NCBI RefSeq assembly: GCF_002262885.1
Contig: NZ_NKYF01000011.1
Location: forward strand, 176,130-240,129
DNA: 64,000 nt
Reading direction: 5' to 3'
From: Pseudonocardia sp. MH-G8
Lineage (GTDB): Bacteria > Actinomycetota > Actinomycetes > Mycobacteriales > Pseudonocardiaceae
The translations under genes were made by a program, and so were the position numbers. The first letter of the stretch is position 1. The number at the start of each line of letters is the position of its first letter. The notes under the pieces were generated by a model that was given only the letters and a program-made list of their open reading frames with translations, did no database searches and was not told the origin of the DNA. This document shows positions 16,938 to 26,054 of this stretch, piece after piece.

Positions 16938-18902
16938 ATGAGCGGAACCGGTGCTGCCCCGTCCGGGGGCACCAGGACCGACGAGGACATCCCTGCGCGC
17001 CCGGTGGGACGCGCAGACGCCACCGGGCCGTTGCCGGTCGTGCTGCCCACCGACGCCACCGGCCCCCTGCCCGCCGATGCCACCAGCCCCCTGCCCGCCG
17101 ACGTCGGGGAGCCCGAGCCGGACACCTCCGCGATCCCGGAGTCGTCCGGCGTCGCAGCGACACCGCCGCCCGACCCCACACCGCCGCCCGGTCCGACGGC
17201 GCCGCCGACCGTGGGCCTCCCCCTGATCGCCGACGACACCGTCACGCCGGCCACGTTCGTTCCCCGCGACGACCCGGCTCCCGTGGCGGAGCCGGAGACC
17301 GTCGGCCTCCCCTCCGTCCCGGTGGCCGCTCCCCCGCCTGCGGAACCCGCCGCGCTCTTCGACCCCGGCCCGCCCCACCGCACGCCGGACGCACCCCTGA
17401 ACGGCGCCGCTCCGAACGGCGCCGCCGATCTCTTCAACCCGGATCTGGCGCATCCCGGACCGCCGCCTGCGGCCCCGCCGACCACGGCGATCCCCGTGGA
17501 CGTGTTCGACGCGCGGCCCGCAGTCCCTCCCCGCCCCGGGAGCGGGCCGGGGGGTGCGCCGCCGCCCGCGAGCGCAGCCGGCCCGTCCCCGTCGATGTTC
17601 TCGCCCACCCCCACCGGCACCACCGGCCCGGTCCCGCCGCTCGCACCGCCGTCGGGGCGCGGTCCCGGCGACGCGCCTCCCGGACCGCGGCCGCCGGTTC
17701 CCGTCCCCCCACCCACCACCGCTCTGCCGCAGGTGCCGCGACCCGCGGACGCCGAGCCGGGGGTCGGCACTCCCGCGGCGGCCGCCGACAGCACCGGTGC
17801 ATGGTCCTTCGCCGGCGGCGCTCGACCGACGGGCCGGGATGCGCCGTCCACGCCACCTCCGGCTCCGGCAGGCGCGCCGGCTTCCGGCGCCCTCTCGGCC
17901 ACCGCCACCGCTGCGGCGCCGCGTCGCAAGCGCAGGGTCTGGCCGCTGACGCTCGTCGGCGTGCTCGTCGCGATCGTCGCCGGCGTGGCGTTGACGCTGT
18001 GGCTGGTCCGCACGCAGCCCGGGCAGCTGGTCGACGCGGCCGCCACCGAGGCCGAGAGCTGGAGCGGTGCGCGCTACCAGGGCACGGTGGCCGCCCTCGA
18101 CGGCGGCGAGATCCGCTTCGACCTCACGGTCACCGGGGCCGGCAGCCGGGGCAGCCTGTCCCGCGACGGCGGGAACGCCACGGCGGAGATCGTCAGCGAC
18201 GGCTCGGGCATCCTGCTGCGCGGCGACCGGGAGTGGTGGCTCTACCACCACGCGGCCCGGGCCGACGACCTCGCCGACACCTGGGTGGCCGATCCGCTCA
18301 CCGAGACCCAGGAGATCGACCCGCTCCTGGCGCTGCACCCGCACGGCCTCGCCCTCGACCTGCGCCCGGAGGGGCCGCCGCGGCAGTGGGAGGCGCTCGA
18401 GCGGCTCCAGGTGGACGGCCAGGACGCCTTCGTGCTCGTCGACGGCACCCGCCGGGTGGCCGTGGCCGCCTCCGAACCGCACCCACCGCTCGCCCTCGAC
18501 GTCGGTCCCGGAGACGGTCGCGCCCCCGTGCGGGTGAACGACGTGCCGGCCGAGGACGCCGGCACCGTCGCGGGGGCCGCGGAGGCGATCCGTGCCGCGG
18601 AGGCACCGAAGTCACTGGCGCAGCGGCTGCAGGAGCGGCCGGAGGTCGCGATCGTGATGGAGCCCGAGTCGCTCTGCGTCACCGAGACCTGCAGGGTGAC
18701 GATCACCGTGACCAACTCCGGCACGTCGCCCGCCCGGGGCAGGCTCGAGGTCTCGGCCGACGGGGCGATCGTCGCGAACCACCCGTTGGACGTGCAGCCG
18801 GGGCAGGTGGCGACGTTCGACGCGGCCGCCCCCAACCCTCAGTTCGCCACGCCCGGCGCCACGGGCCAGATCCTCTGGGAGTCCCGAGCGGTCGACGACT
18901 GA
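16938..18902 (+). CDS. Proline-rich single-pass membrane protein with extracellular domain, function unknown
   Basis: A 654-residue protein in three parts: a long disordered Pro/Ala/Gly-rich cytoplasmic region (about 1-325) with repeats such as ATGPLP and ADATSPLPAD, a basic stop-transfer RRKRR followed by one membrane helix (about 334-357), and an extracellular part (about 365-654). The outer part has a lipoprotein-like beta domain around GARYQGTVAALDGGEIRFDLT, then a C-terminal Ig-like module with Cys-x4-Cys (LCVTETCRV). Start ATG follows GGGGAGGAGAGG. I do not recognise a family. Its design resembles mycobacterial-type membrane-anchored proteins that act in the cell envelope; this is inference. 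Confidence 0.8.
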   Translation: MSGTGAAPSGGTRTDEDIPARPVGRADATGPLPVVLPTDATGPLPADATSPLPADVGEPEPDTSAIPESSGVAATPPPDPTPPPGPTAPPTVGLPLIADDTVTPATFVPRDDPAPVAEPETVGLPSVPVAAPPPAEPAALFDPGPPHRTPDAPLNGAAPNGAADLFNPDLAHPGPPPAAPPTTAIPVDVFDARPAVPPRPGSGPGGAPPPASAAGPSPSMFSPTPTGTTGPVPPLAPPSGRGPGDAPPGPRPPVPVPPPTTALPQVPRPADAEPGVGTPAAAADSTGAWSFAGGARPTGRDAPSTPPPAPAGAPASGALSATATAAAPRRKRRVWPLTLVGVLVAIVAGVALTLWLVRTQPGQLVDAAATEAESWSGARYQGTVAALDGGEIRFDLTVTGAGSRGSLSRDGGNATAEIVSDGSGILLRGDREWWLYHHAARADDLADTWVADPLTETQEIDPLLALHPHGLALDLRPEGPPRQWEALERLQVDGQDAFVLVDGTRRVAVAASEPHPPLALDVGPGDGRAPVRVNDVPAEDAGTVAGAAEAIRAAEAPKSLAQRLQERPEVAIVMEPESLCVTETCRVTITVTNSGTSPARGRLEVSADGAIVANHPLDVQPGQVATFDAAAPNPQFATPGATGQILWESRAVDD

Positions 18903-18947
18903 CCCCAGAAACCCGCGAGTCGCGGTCTCACTGCACGGGTGTCGCGT

Positions 18948-19937
18948 TCAGGGTGAGGGCCGAGTCCTGGCAGCCCGCCCGAAGGCCTCGCGCACGCGCC
19001 CGATGTCCGCGCCGCCCGCGAGGAGCAGGCTCAGCAGGACCCGCGCCTTCGGTCCGTCCAGGAATCCCGCGGAGATCAACCCGTGGGCGAGCAGGTCCCG
19101 TTCCGCGCCCGGGAAGCCGTAGGTCTCCCGGAGCAGCTCACCGCTGCCCGTGCGGGAAGCCAGCACGACCGGCAGGCGGGTGGCCAGGTCCGTCAACGCG
19201 GGCGCGACCGCCCCGGGGACGTGACCGCCGCCGAACCCCGCGACGACCAGACCGCCGTAGCCGAGCCGTTCCAGCTCGGGGACCAGGCGGGCGTCGTCGC
19301 CGATCGCGGAGGTCAGCAGGGCGACCGGCGGGATCGTCCCCGGGACGGGCAGCTCCCCGATGGCCGGCGGCGGGACGGGCAACGCGATGTGCGGCCGACC
19401 CTCGACGACCCACCCGACCGGCCCCAGCGAGCTCGACCGGAAGGCGGCCGGGCTCGACGTGGCGGTCTTGCGCACGAACCGCGCCGCGTGGATCTCGTCG
19501 TTCGCGACGACGAGCACACCCATCCGGGCGGCCTGCGGGCACGCCGCGACCTGCACGGCGGCGAGGAGGTTCGCGGGACCGTCCGCTCCGGGGAGGGTGG
19601 GGTTGCGCATCGCCCCGGTGACGACCACCGGCTGCGGGCCGGGGAGCAGCAGGTCGAGCGCGAAGGCCGTCTCCTCGATGGTGTCCGTGCCCTGCGTGAT
19701 CACGATCCCGTCGGCGCCGCCCGCGAGGCGCCTGCCGATCTCGACGGCCAACTCGGCGACGTCGGTCAGCGTCAGGTCACCGGAGGGCACCTGACGGACC
19801 GTCGCCGTCTCGAGCACGGCCACGTCGCGCAGGTGCGGCACGGCCGCGACGAGGTCGTCCGCGGACAGCCGCGGTGTGACACCACCGGTGCCCGACGACG
19901 CGATCGTGCCGCCCAGGGACAGCACGGCGACCTTCAT
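18948..19937 (-). CDS. Asparaginase-family amidohydrolase
   Basis: A 329-residue enzyme of the type I/II asparaginase fold. Both active-site threonines are in place: Thr11 in SLGGTIAS and Thr84 in TQGTDTIEE, with Asp85. The segment TGAMRNPTLPGADGPANL matches the family. The ATG overlaps the stop of the molybdenum-subunit gene (ATGA), so it is the last gene of the operon running leftwards from 27112. In this context it may hydrolyse an amide released from a ring-opened heterocycle instead of asparagine. That role is inference. Confidence 0.9.
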   Translation of the reverse strand: MKVAVLSLGGTIASSGTGGVTPRLSADDLVAAVPHLRDVAVLETATVRQVPSGDLTLTDVAELAVEIGRRLAGGADGIVITQGTDTIEETAFALDLLLPGPQPVVVTGAMRNPTLPGADGPANLLAAVQVAACPQAARMGVLVVANDEIHAARFVRKTATSSPAAFRSSSLGPVGWVVEGRPHIALPVPPPAIGELPVPGTIPPVALLTSAIGDDARLVPELERLGYGGLVVAGFGGGHVPGAVAPALTDLATRLPVVLASRTGSGELLRETYGFPGAERDLLAHGLISAGFLDGPKARVLLSLLLAGGADIGRVREAFGRAARTRPSP

Positions 19938-22195
19938 AGCGACACGATCGCATCCGGCCGCACGGGGATCCGCACGAGGTCGACGCCGCAGGCGTCGCGG
20001 ATGGCCGCGGCGATCGCGGGCGGGCACGACAGCAGGGACGGCTCGCCCACCCCGGTCAGCCCGTAGGGCGAGTCGTCGCGGGGGATCTCCAGGACGTCCA
20101 GCCGGATGGCCGGCATGTCGAGCGCCGTGGGGAGGAGGTAGTCGGTGAACGACGGGTTGCGGATCCGCCCGTCCGCCACCTGCACCTCCTCCATCAGCGC
20201 CAGCCCGAGCCCTTGCGCGATCCCGCCGTGCATCTGCCCGGCGACCGCGTCCGGGTTCATGGCCTTCCCTACGTCCTGCGCGCACGCGATCTCGACGACC
20301 CGGACCAGGCCGAGGTCCACGTCCACGTCCACGATCGCGCGGTGCGCGGCGAACGCGAAGGCGACGTGCCCGGCGCCCTGCCCGGTCTCGGGGTCCAGCG
20401 GGAAGGTCTGGCGGTGCCGGAACTCGCGGGTCTCGTCGATCGCGTCCCCGCCGAGCAGGTCGACCAGGGAGATCTCCCCGCTCGCGGTCACCACCGCCCC
20501 GCCCTGGCCGATCTCCAGCGACTCCGCGGGCTCGCCGCACGCTGTCGCCGCCAACTCGAGCACCCGCTCCCGCACCGCGACGCAGGCCGCCCTGACGGCC
20601 CCGCCGGAGATCCAGGTCTGCCGCGACGCCGAGGACGTGCCCGCGTCGCCGACGTCCGTGTCGGCCGGGAGGACGACGACGGAGTCGACGCCCAGCTCGG
20701 TCCGAGCGATCTGGGCCTGCACGGTGACCAGCCCCTGGCCGACCTCGGCCGCCGCGGTGTGCACCTGCACGACCGGCTCCCCGCCGCTGACCGACAGCCG
20801 CACGCGCGCCGTGCCGTAGTCGTCGTAGCCGAGCGACTTGCACACGTTCTTCACCGACACGCCGTACCCGACGCCGCGCCGGACGCCCTCGCCGCAGGTG
20901 GTGTTGCCCGTCCCACCCGGCTGCAGGCCGTCGTCCCCGACCGGCACCGGCGCGTCGCGCACCCGCGACAGCAGCTCCGCGACGGGCGCCGGGCCCTCGA
21001 TCCGCTGCCCGGTGGCCATGGCGCTGCCGGTGCGCACGGCGTTGCGCTGCCGCAGGTCCACCGGGTGCATGCCGAGCTCGGCGGCCAGCTTGTCCATCTG
21101 CGACTCGTAGCCGAAGCACGTCTGCACGGCCCCGAACCCCCGCATCGCGCCGCACGGCGGGTTGTTCGTGTAGACGGCGTAGCTGTCGACGTGCACGTTC
21201 GGCACCTCGTACGGGCCGACGGCGAAGCACCCCGCGTTCCCGGCCACGGCGCGGGAGGTGGAGGCGTACGCGCCGCCGTCGAGCAGGATCCGGGCCCGCA
21301 CGTAGACGAGCCTGCCGTCTCGGGTGGCGCCGTGCTCGTACTCCATCCAGGCGGGATGGCGGTGCACGTGACCGACGAACGACTCCTCGCGGTCGTAGAC
21401 CATCTTCACCGGCCGCCCCGTCCGCAGCGCGAGCAGGCAGGCGTGCGCCTGGACCGACAGGTCCTCCTTGCCGCCGAACGCACCCCCGACACCGGACAGG
21501 ACGAGCCGCACCTTCTCCGTCGGCAGTCCGAGGACGCCGGCGAGCTGGTCCTGGTCGACGTGCAGCCACTGCGTGGAGCAGTACAGCTCGACGCCGCCGT
21601 TCTCGACGGGCAGCGCGAGGCAGGACTCGGGGCCGAGGAACGCCTGGTCCTGCATCCCGACCTCGTACCGGCCGGTCACGACGACGTCGGCGACGGGATC
21701 GGCAACGCCCTTGCGGAGGGGGCGGTGCGCGACGACGTTCCCGCCCTCGTGCAGCTGCGGACCCTCGCCCGCCAGCGCGGCCTCCGGGTCGACCAGGGCG
21801 TCGAGCACCTCGTAGTCCACGGTGACGGCGGCGGCGGCGCGTCGTGCCGCGTCGGGGTTCTCGGCCGCCACGACCGCCACCGGCTCTCCCAGGAACCGCA
21901 CGACGCCGTCCGCGAGCACCGGCTGGTCGCGCGTCTCGAGCCCGAACCGGTTGGTGCCCGGGACGTCGCGGGCGGTGAGGACGCCGAGCACACCGTCCGT
22001 CCCCGCCGCGGCGGTCGCGTCGATGGAGCGGATCCGCGCGTGCGGGTGCGGGCTGCGGACCGTGGCGCCCCAGAGCATCCCCTCGGCATGCAGGTCGGAC
22101 GAGTAGGCGAACTCCCCACGCACCTTCGGCACGCCGTCCGGGCGGCGCGGGCTGCTGCCGACGGTTCCCCGCCGGACCCCGGTGGAGGCCGTCAT
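19934..22195 (-). CDS. Molybdenum hydroxylase large subunit (xanthine dehydrogenase/CoxL family)
   Basis: A 753-residue molybdopterin cytosine dinucleotide-binding subunit. Family motifs are present: GAFGGKED, CGAMRGFGAVQTCFGYE and the C-terminal GVGEPS in which Glu718 is the expected catalytic base. It lacks the AYXCSFR loop of CO dehydrogenase, so it is a hydroxylase of a heterocycle or aldehyde. It overlaps both neighbours by four bases. With the 2Fe-2S and FAD subunits it would hydroxylate a carbon next to a ring nitrogen using water. The ring substrate is unknown. Confidence 0.93.
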   Translation of the reverse strand: MTASTGVRRGTVGSSPRRPDGVPKVRGEFAYSSDLHAEGMLWGATVRSPHPHARIRSIDATAAAGTDGVLGVLTARDVPGTNRFGLETRDQPVLADGVVRFLGEPVAVVAAENPDAARRAAAAVTVDYEVLDALVDPEAALAGEGPQLHEGGNVVAHRPLRKGVADPVADVVVTGRYEVGMQDQAFLGPESCLALPVENGGVELYCSTQWLHVDQDQLAGVLGLPTEKVRLVLSGVGGAFGGKEDLSVQAHACLLALRTGRPVKMVYDREESFVGHVHRHPAWMEYEHGATRDGRLVYVRARILLDGGAYASTSRAVAGNAGCFAVGPYEVPNVHVDSYAVYTNNPPCGAMRGFGAVQTCFGYESQMDKLAAELGMHPVDLRQRNAVRTGSAMATGQRIEGPAPVAELLSRVRDAPVPVGDDGLQPGGTGNTTCGEGVRRGVGYGVSVKNVCKSLGYDDYGTARVRLSVSGGEPVVQVHTAAAEVGQGLVTVQAQIARTELGVDSVVVLPADTDVGDAGTSSASRQTWISGGAVRAACVAVRERVLELAATACGEPAESLEIGQGGAVVTASGEISLVDLLGGDAIDETREFRHRQTFPLDPETGQGAGHVAFAFAAHRAIVDVDVDLGLVRVVEIACAQDVGKAMNPDAVAGQMHGGIAQGLGLALMEEVQVADGRIRNPSFTDYLLPTALDMPAIRLDVLEIPRDDSPYGLTGVGEPSLLSCPPAIAAAIRDACGVDLVRIPVRPDAIVSL

Positions 22196-22662
22196 CGCGC
22201 CTCCGCCCCCGAGGCCGCCAGCCGCACGGCGTCGATGATCTTCTCGTAGCCGGTGCACCGGCAGAGGTTCCCCGCGAGCGCCTCCCGGATCGCCGCGTCG
22301 TCCGGCTCGGGGGTGCGGGCCAGCAGGTCGTGGACCGCGACGACGAGCCCCGGCGTGCAGAAGCCGCACTGCACCGCCCCCGCCTCGAGGAACGCCTCCT
22401 GCACGGGGTGCAGGTCCTCCCCGTCGGCGAGCCCCTCGACCGTCACGACCTCGCGGCCCTCGGCCTGCCCGGCGGCCACCAGGCAGGCGCACACCGCGGT
22501 GCCGTCGAGGTACACCGTGCACGAGCCGCACTCGCCCTGCTCGCACGCGTTCTTCGCGCCGGGCAGACCCATGCGCTCGCGGAGGGTGAACAGCAGGCTC
22601 TCCTCACCGTCGAGCCCGTCCACCTCGCGGTGCTCACCGTTGACGCTGCAGGTCAGGCGCAC
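22192..22662 (-). CDS. Molybdenum hydroxylase 2Fe-2S subunit (CoxS family)
   Basis: A 156-residue electron-transfer subunit with the plant-ferredoxin cluster in the first half (NACEQGECGSCTVYLDGTAVCAC) and the second cluster in the helical half (VQCGFCTPG and NLCRCTGY). The GTG at 22662 lies inside the last codons of the FAD subunit gene and follows GGAGGGG. A longer reading upstream would only extend into that gene. It passes electrons from the molybdenum site to FAD. Confidence 0.94.
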   Translation of the reverse strand: MRLTCSVNGEHREVDGLDGEESLLFTLRERMGLPGAKNACEQGECGSCTVYLDGTAVCACLVAAGQAEGREVVTVEGLADGEDLHPVQEAFLEAGAVQCGFCTPGLVVAVHDLLARTPEPDDAAIREALAGNLCRCTGYEKIIDAVRLAASGAEAR

Positions 22663-23516
22663 GTGCCCCTCCGGTACTCGTTCCAGGTCCAGCTGAGTGA
22701 GCGGGCGGCCAGCACGGCGACGGCCCGCCTGCGGTAGGCGGCGCTCGCGCGCACGTCGTCGATCGGGGTGCACGCCTCGGCGACGAGCGCACCGAACCGG
22801 TTCGCCACCTCCGGCCCGATCACCCCGCCGTCCCAGTCGAGGGCCGCCACGGCGAACTCCTCGGCCGCGCGGGCCCGTGCCGGTCGGGGGCCGGCCGCCC
22901 CGAACGCCACCCGCACGGCCCTGTTCCCGACGTCCAAGGCGGTTGCGACCGCCGCGATCGCGATCACCATCGCGTTGCGCGTGCCGACCTTCGCGAACCG
23001 CTGTGGCCCTCGCGCCGCCGGCACGCGCACGGCCGCCACCAGCTCGTCGGGCGCGAGCAGGGTGGTCTTCGGGCCGGTGCAGAACTCCTCGACGGAGACG
23101 GTCCGGCTCCCCCGGACCGACACGAGCTCCACCTCGCCGCCCGTGGCGACCAGCGGCGGCAACCCGTCACCCGCGGGCGACCCCGTGCCGAGGTTGCCGC
23201 CGAGGGTGCCGCGATTGCGGATCTGCGCCGAGCCGACCGTCCGCGCCGCCGCGGTGAGCGCCGGGAGCTGCTCCCCGATCTCGTCGATGATCCTCGTGAA
23301 CGGCACGCCCGCGCCGATCCTGAACCCGTCGCCGTCGCGGGACCACTGCGTCAGCTCCGCCACCCGGCCGAGGTCGAGCAGCGCGGCCGGCCGCTCCCGG
23401 CGGGAGTTCAGCTGCACCATCAGGTCGGTGCCGCCGGCGAGCGGCACCGCCTCGGGCTGCGCCGCCCGGATCTCGCACGCCTCGGCGAGCGAGCCGGGCC
23501 GTAGGAAGCGAGCCAC
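22653..23516 (-). CDS. Molybdenum hydroxylase FAD subunit (CoxM family)
   Basis: A 287-residue FAD-binding protein with the two nucleotide motifs of the family: PLAGGTDLMVQL near residue 28 and AQIRNRGTLGGNLGTGSPAGD near 100. The GTG at 23516 starts the conserved VARFLRPGS. It sits four bases from the MFS gene stop. The subunit order FAD, 2Fe-2S, Mo is the same as in many catabolic hydroxylases of the CoxMSL type. Confidence 0.92.
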   Translation of the reverse strand: MARFLRPGSLAEACEIRAAQPEAVPLAGGTDLMVQLNSRRERPAALLDLGRVAELTQWSRDGDGFRIGAGVPFTRIIDEIGEQLPALTAAARTVGSAQIRNRGTLGGNLGTGSPAGDGLPPLVATGGEVELVSVRGSRTVSVEEFCTGPKTTLLAPDELVAAVRVPAARGPQRFAKVGTRNAMVIAIAAVATALDVGNRAVRVAFGAAGPRPARARAAEEFAVAALDWDGGVIGPEVANRFGALVAEACTPIDDVRASAAYRRRAVAVLAARSLSWTWNEYRRGTCA

Positions 23517-23520
23517 GCCG

Positions 23521-24846
23521 CTACCTCGCAGTCCCGGCGGGCGTGACGCCCGCCGCATCGGCCACGGCCGGCTCGCCGTGGCGCTCGTGCAGGAACAGCG
23601 CAGCGACGAACGACAGCACGCCCACCCCGGTCATGTAGAGCGCGATGGCCGGCCAGCCGCCGGTCGTACCGAGCAGGAACGTCGCGATGATCGGCGCGAG
23701 GCCGCTGCCCAGCACCGTGCCGAGCGTGTATCCGATCGACAGCCCCGTGTAGCGCACCGGCGCGGGGAAGACGTGGGCGAAGAACGCCGGCATGACGCCG
23801 TAGTTGGCGGCGTACGGGATGAAGAGGATCACGAACCCGAGCATCATGAGCGCGGTGCTGCCGGCACCGAGCATCGGGAACCAGACCCAGCTCAGCGCGG
23901 CCATTCCCACGATGCCCGCGAGGAAGATGCGCTTGCGGTCGTAGCGGTCGGACAGCCAGCCGAAGAACGGGATCCCGAGGATCGTCAGCACGTTCACCGC
24001 GGTGATCAGGCCGAGCAGGGTGCTCCGGTCGATGCCCTGGCCGGTGCCGTAGGAGAGCGAGAAGACCGTCCCGACGTAGAACGTGACACCCGCGGACAGG
24101 TAGGCCAGGCAGACCAGTGCCACCAGCCCGCCGTGGCGCCGCAGCACCTCCACCACGGGCGCCCTGCGCACCTCACCGGACTGCTTGACGGCCTGGAAGT
24201 CCGGGCTCTCGTCCACCTTCATCCGGATCACCAGCCCCAGCACCACGAGGATGGCGCTGAGCAGGAACGGGATCCGCCAGCCCCAGGTCCGGAACGCCTC
24301 GTCGGGCAGCTGCGACACCGCGAGGAACACGAGGTTGGCCAGCAGGAGACCCCATCCGGCACCGGTGTTGACCACCGCTCCGAAGAACCCGCGCTTGCCG
24401 GTGCCGGCGTGCTCGATGCTCATCAGGACGGCGCCGCCGTACTCGCCCCCGAGGGAGAAGCCCTGGATGAGGCGCAGCAGGACGAGCAGCAACGGCGCCG
24501 CGACGCCGATCTGGGCGTAGGTCGGCAGGAGCCCGATGGCGAAGGTCGCCGCGCCCATCATCGTCAGTGTGATCACGAGCATCGACTTGCGGCCGATGCG
24601 GTCACCGAAGTGCCCGAAGACGGCGCCGCCGATCGGCCGGGCGACGAACGCGATCGCGAACGTCGACAGTGCCAGCAGCGAGCTCACCAGCGGGTCGAAG
24701 TCCGGGAAGAACAGGTCGTCGAACAGCAGCGACGCCGCCGTTCCGTAGATGAAGAACTCGTACCACTCGACGGTGCTGCCGGCGAGGCTCGCGATCAGGA
24801 CCCGGCGCGCCTGGGGCGACGGGCCGGAGCGGGTGGGCGTTCTCAT
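23521..24846 (-). CDS. MFS transporter, metabolite:H+ symporter type
   Basis: A 441-residue carrier with twelve predicted helices. The N-terminus (SLAGSTVEWYEFFIYGTAAS) and the GRKSMLV loop between helices 2 and 3 are typical of the metabolite:H+ symporter branch that includes ShiA, KgtP and ProP. Those carry organic acids or compatible solutes. The ATG at 24846 overlaps the M20 gene stop. Within a catabolic operon it most likely imports the substrate. Confidence 0.92.
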   Translation of the reverse strand: MRTPTRSGPSPQARRVLIASLAGSTVEWYEFFIYGTAASLLFDDLFFPDFDPLVSSLLALSTFAIAFVARPIGGAVFGHFGDRIGRKSMLVITLTMMGAATFAIGLLPTYAQIGVAAPLLLVLLRLIQGFSLGGEYGGAVLMSIEHAGTGKRGFFGAVVNTGAGWGLLLANLVFLAVSQLPDEAFRTWGWRIPFLLSAILVVLGLVIRMKVDESPDFQAVKQSGEVRRAPVVEVLRRHGGLVALVCLAYLSAGVTFYVGTVFSLSYGTGQGIDRSTLLGLITAVNVLTILGIPFFGWLSDRYDRKRIFLAGIVGMAALSWVWFPMLGAGSTALMMLGFVILFIPYAANYGVMPAFFAHVFPAPVRYTGLSIGYTLGTVLGSGLAPIIATFLLGTTGGWPAIALYMTGVGVLSFVAALFLHERHGEPAVADAAGVTPAGTAR

Positions 24847-26054
24847 GGACGGCACCTCCGGGTGGATGGGACTGCGTCCGCCTCATCGAGGCCGAAGAAG
24901 GTCGCGACCGTGTCCCGCACGATCCGGTCCTGCAGACGCAGGTCCGAGATGCGGACGAAATCGTCACCGAGGAGGTCGCCGTCCTCGGGAACGCCGAACA
25001 TCACCGTCGGGACACCTCGCGCCGTCGGGCCACCGGCGTCGAACGTGCCGCCGTAGGTCGCGCGGGTCGCAGGGCTGCCGCGGTGCGCGAGCACCGCCCG
25101 CTCCAGCGGGGCCAACAGGTCGCCCCGGTCCGCGGGGAACTCGGCCGGGAGCATCCGGACGCCGGGACGCACGGCGATCTCGCAGTGGTCGTCGAGCCCG
25201 CCGAGGGCGGTGCGCAGCTCGTCGGCCGTCCCCTCCGGGTCGGTGCCGGGCAGCAGCCTGCGGTCCACGACGACGTGCGCCGACGCGGGCAGGGTGTGCG
25301 GGGCGAGCGGCTCGAACACGACCTGGTAGGGCACGGCGTGCTCCTGCCCGAGCCGCGGGTGACGGCGGCGCCGGACGTCGACGTCGAGCGCGTCGATGCG
25401 GTTGAGCACCTGCCGGGTGGTGGCGATGACGCCCCCGCCCGGCGGCGGTGTCGAGGAGTGGCTCGCCCGCCCCCGCACGTCGACGTGCAGGTCGATGCGC
25501 CCCCGGTTGCCGGTCGAGATGTCGAAGCCGGTCGGGAAGAGCTGGATCACCAGGTCCGGCCGGACCGGCAGCGCGTCGAGCAGGGCGTCCGAGCAGGCGT
25601 GGCTGCTGCGGCCCTCGTTGTTGACGCAGAGCAGGAGGGTGCCCTCGAACGCCGGCCCGTCCCCGGCCAGCCGTGCGGCGAGGCTCAGCAGGCACGCCTG
25701 GTGCGCCTTGTTCTGGGTGATCCCCTGCCCGAAGAGGCACGGCTCGTCGATGCCGGCGGGGGCCTCGATCCGCCCGGACCACGGATCGGCCATGAGGTTG
25801 TGGTGCTGGGTCGGGGTGTATGCCACGAGCGCGAGGGTCGGTCCGCCGCCGGTACCGAAGCGGACGGCGAACTGGTTGCGCGGCAGGTCGAGGATGTCGG
25901 TGCAGCCCAGCTCCACGAACCGCGGCCGCAGGTGCTCCTGGACGTAGTCGACGAGGAGCGGGTGGTCGGGCTCGATCAGCGTGTCCGCGCCGAGCGGCAC
26001 CGCGGACGGGATGCGCGCCAGGTCCACCGCGGACTGCAGCAGGACATCGGTCAC
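24843..26054 (-). CDS. M20-fold protein with altered metal site
   Basis: A 403-residue protein with the two-domain M20 peptidase fold: the lid-domain motif GRASHSSTPPPGGGV and the C-terminal GGTFDAGGPTARGVP are clear. The usual di-metal ligands are not. Where M20 enzymes have H-x-D it has QHHN (83-86), where they have D-D/M-K it has TQNK (113-116), the E-E pair reads N-N-E (145-147), and the late ligand His is not visible in GDLLGDDFVRI. The GTG overlaps the LLM gene stop. It could be a deformylase, deaminase or amidase with unusual chemistry. Function is not assigned. Confidence 0.8.
   Translation of the reverse strand: MTDVLLQSAVDLARIPSAVPLGADTLIEPDHPLLVDYVQEHLRPRFVELGCTDILDLPRNQFAVRFGTGGGPTLALVAYTPTQHHNLMADPWSGRIEAPAGIDEPCLFGQGITQNKAHQACLLSLAARLAGDGPAFEGTLLLCVNNEGRSSHACSDALLDALPVRPDLVIQLFPTGFDISTGNRGRIDLHVDVRGRASHSSTPPPGGGVIATTRQVLNRIDALDVDVRRRRHPRLGQEHAVPYQVVFEPLAPHTLPASAHVVVDRRLLPGTDPEGTADELRTALGGLDDHCEIAVRPGVRMLPAEFPADRGDLLAPLERAVLAHRGSPATRATYGGTFDAGGPTARGVPTVMFGVPEDGDLLGDDFVRISDLRLQDRIVRDTVATFFGLDEADAVPSTRRCRP

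Noticed and set aside
16256..19621. Open frame of about 1100 codons in another frame of the plus strand
   Set aside because: It runs through three unrelated regions including a perfect hairpin, is Arg/Pro-rich and has no recognisable domain; it is a product of high GC content.
22195..22546. N-terminal extension of the molybdenum subunit by 117 residues
   Set aside because: This part is antisense-like shadow of the 2Fe-2S gene; the ATG at 22195 overlaps the stop of that gene as in the rest of the operon.
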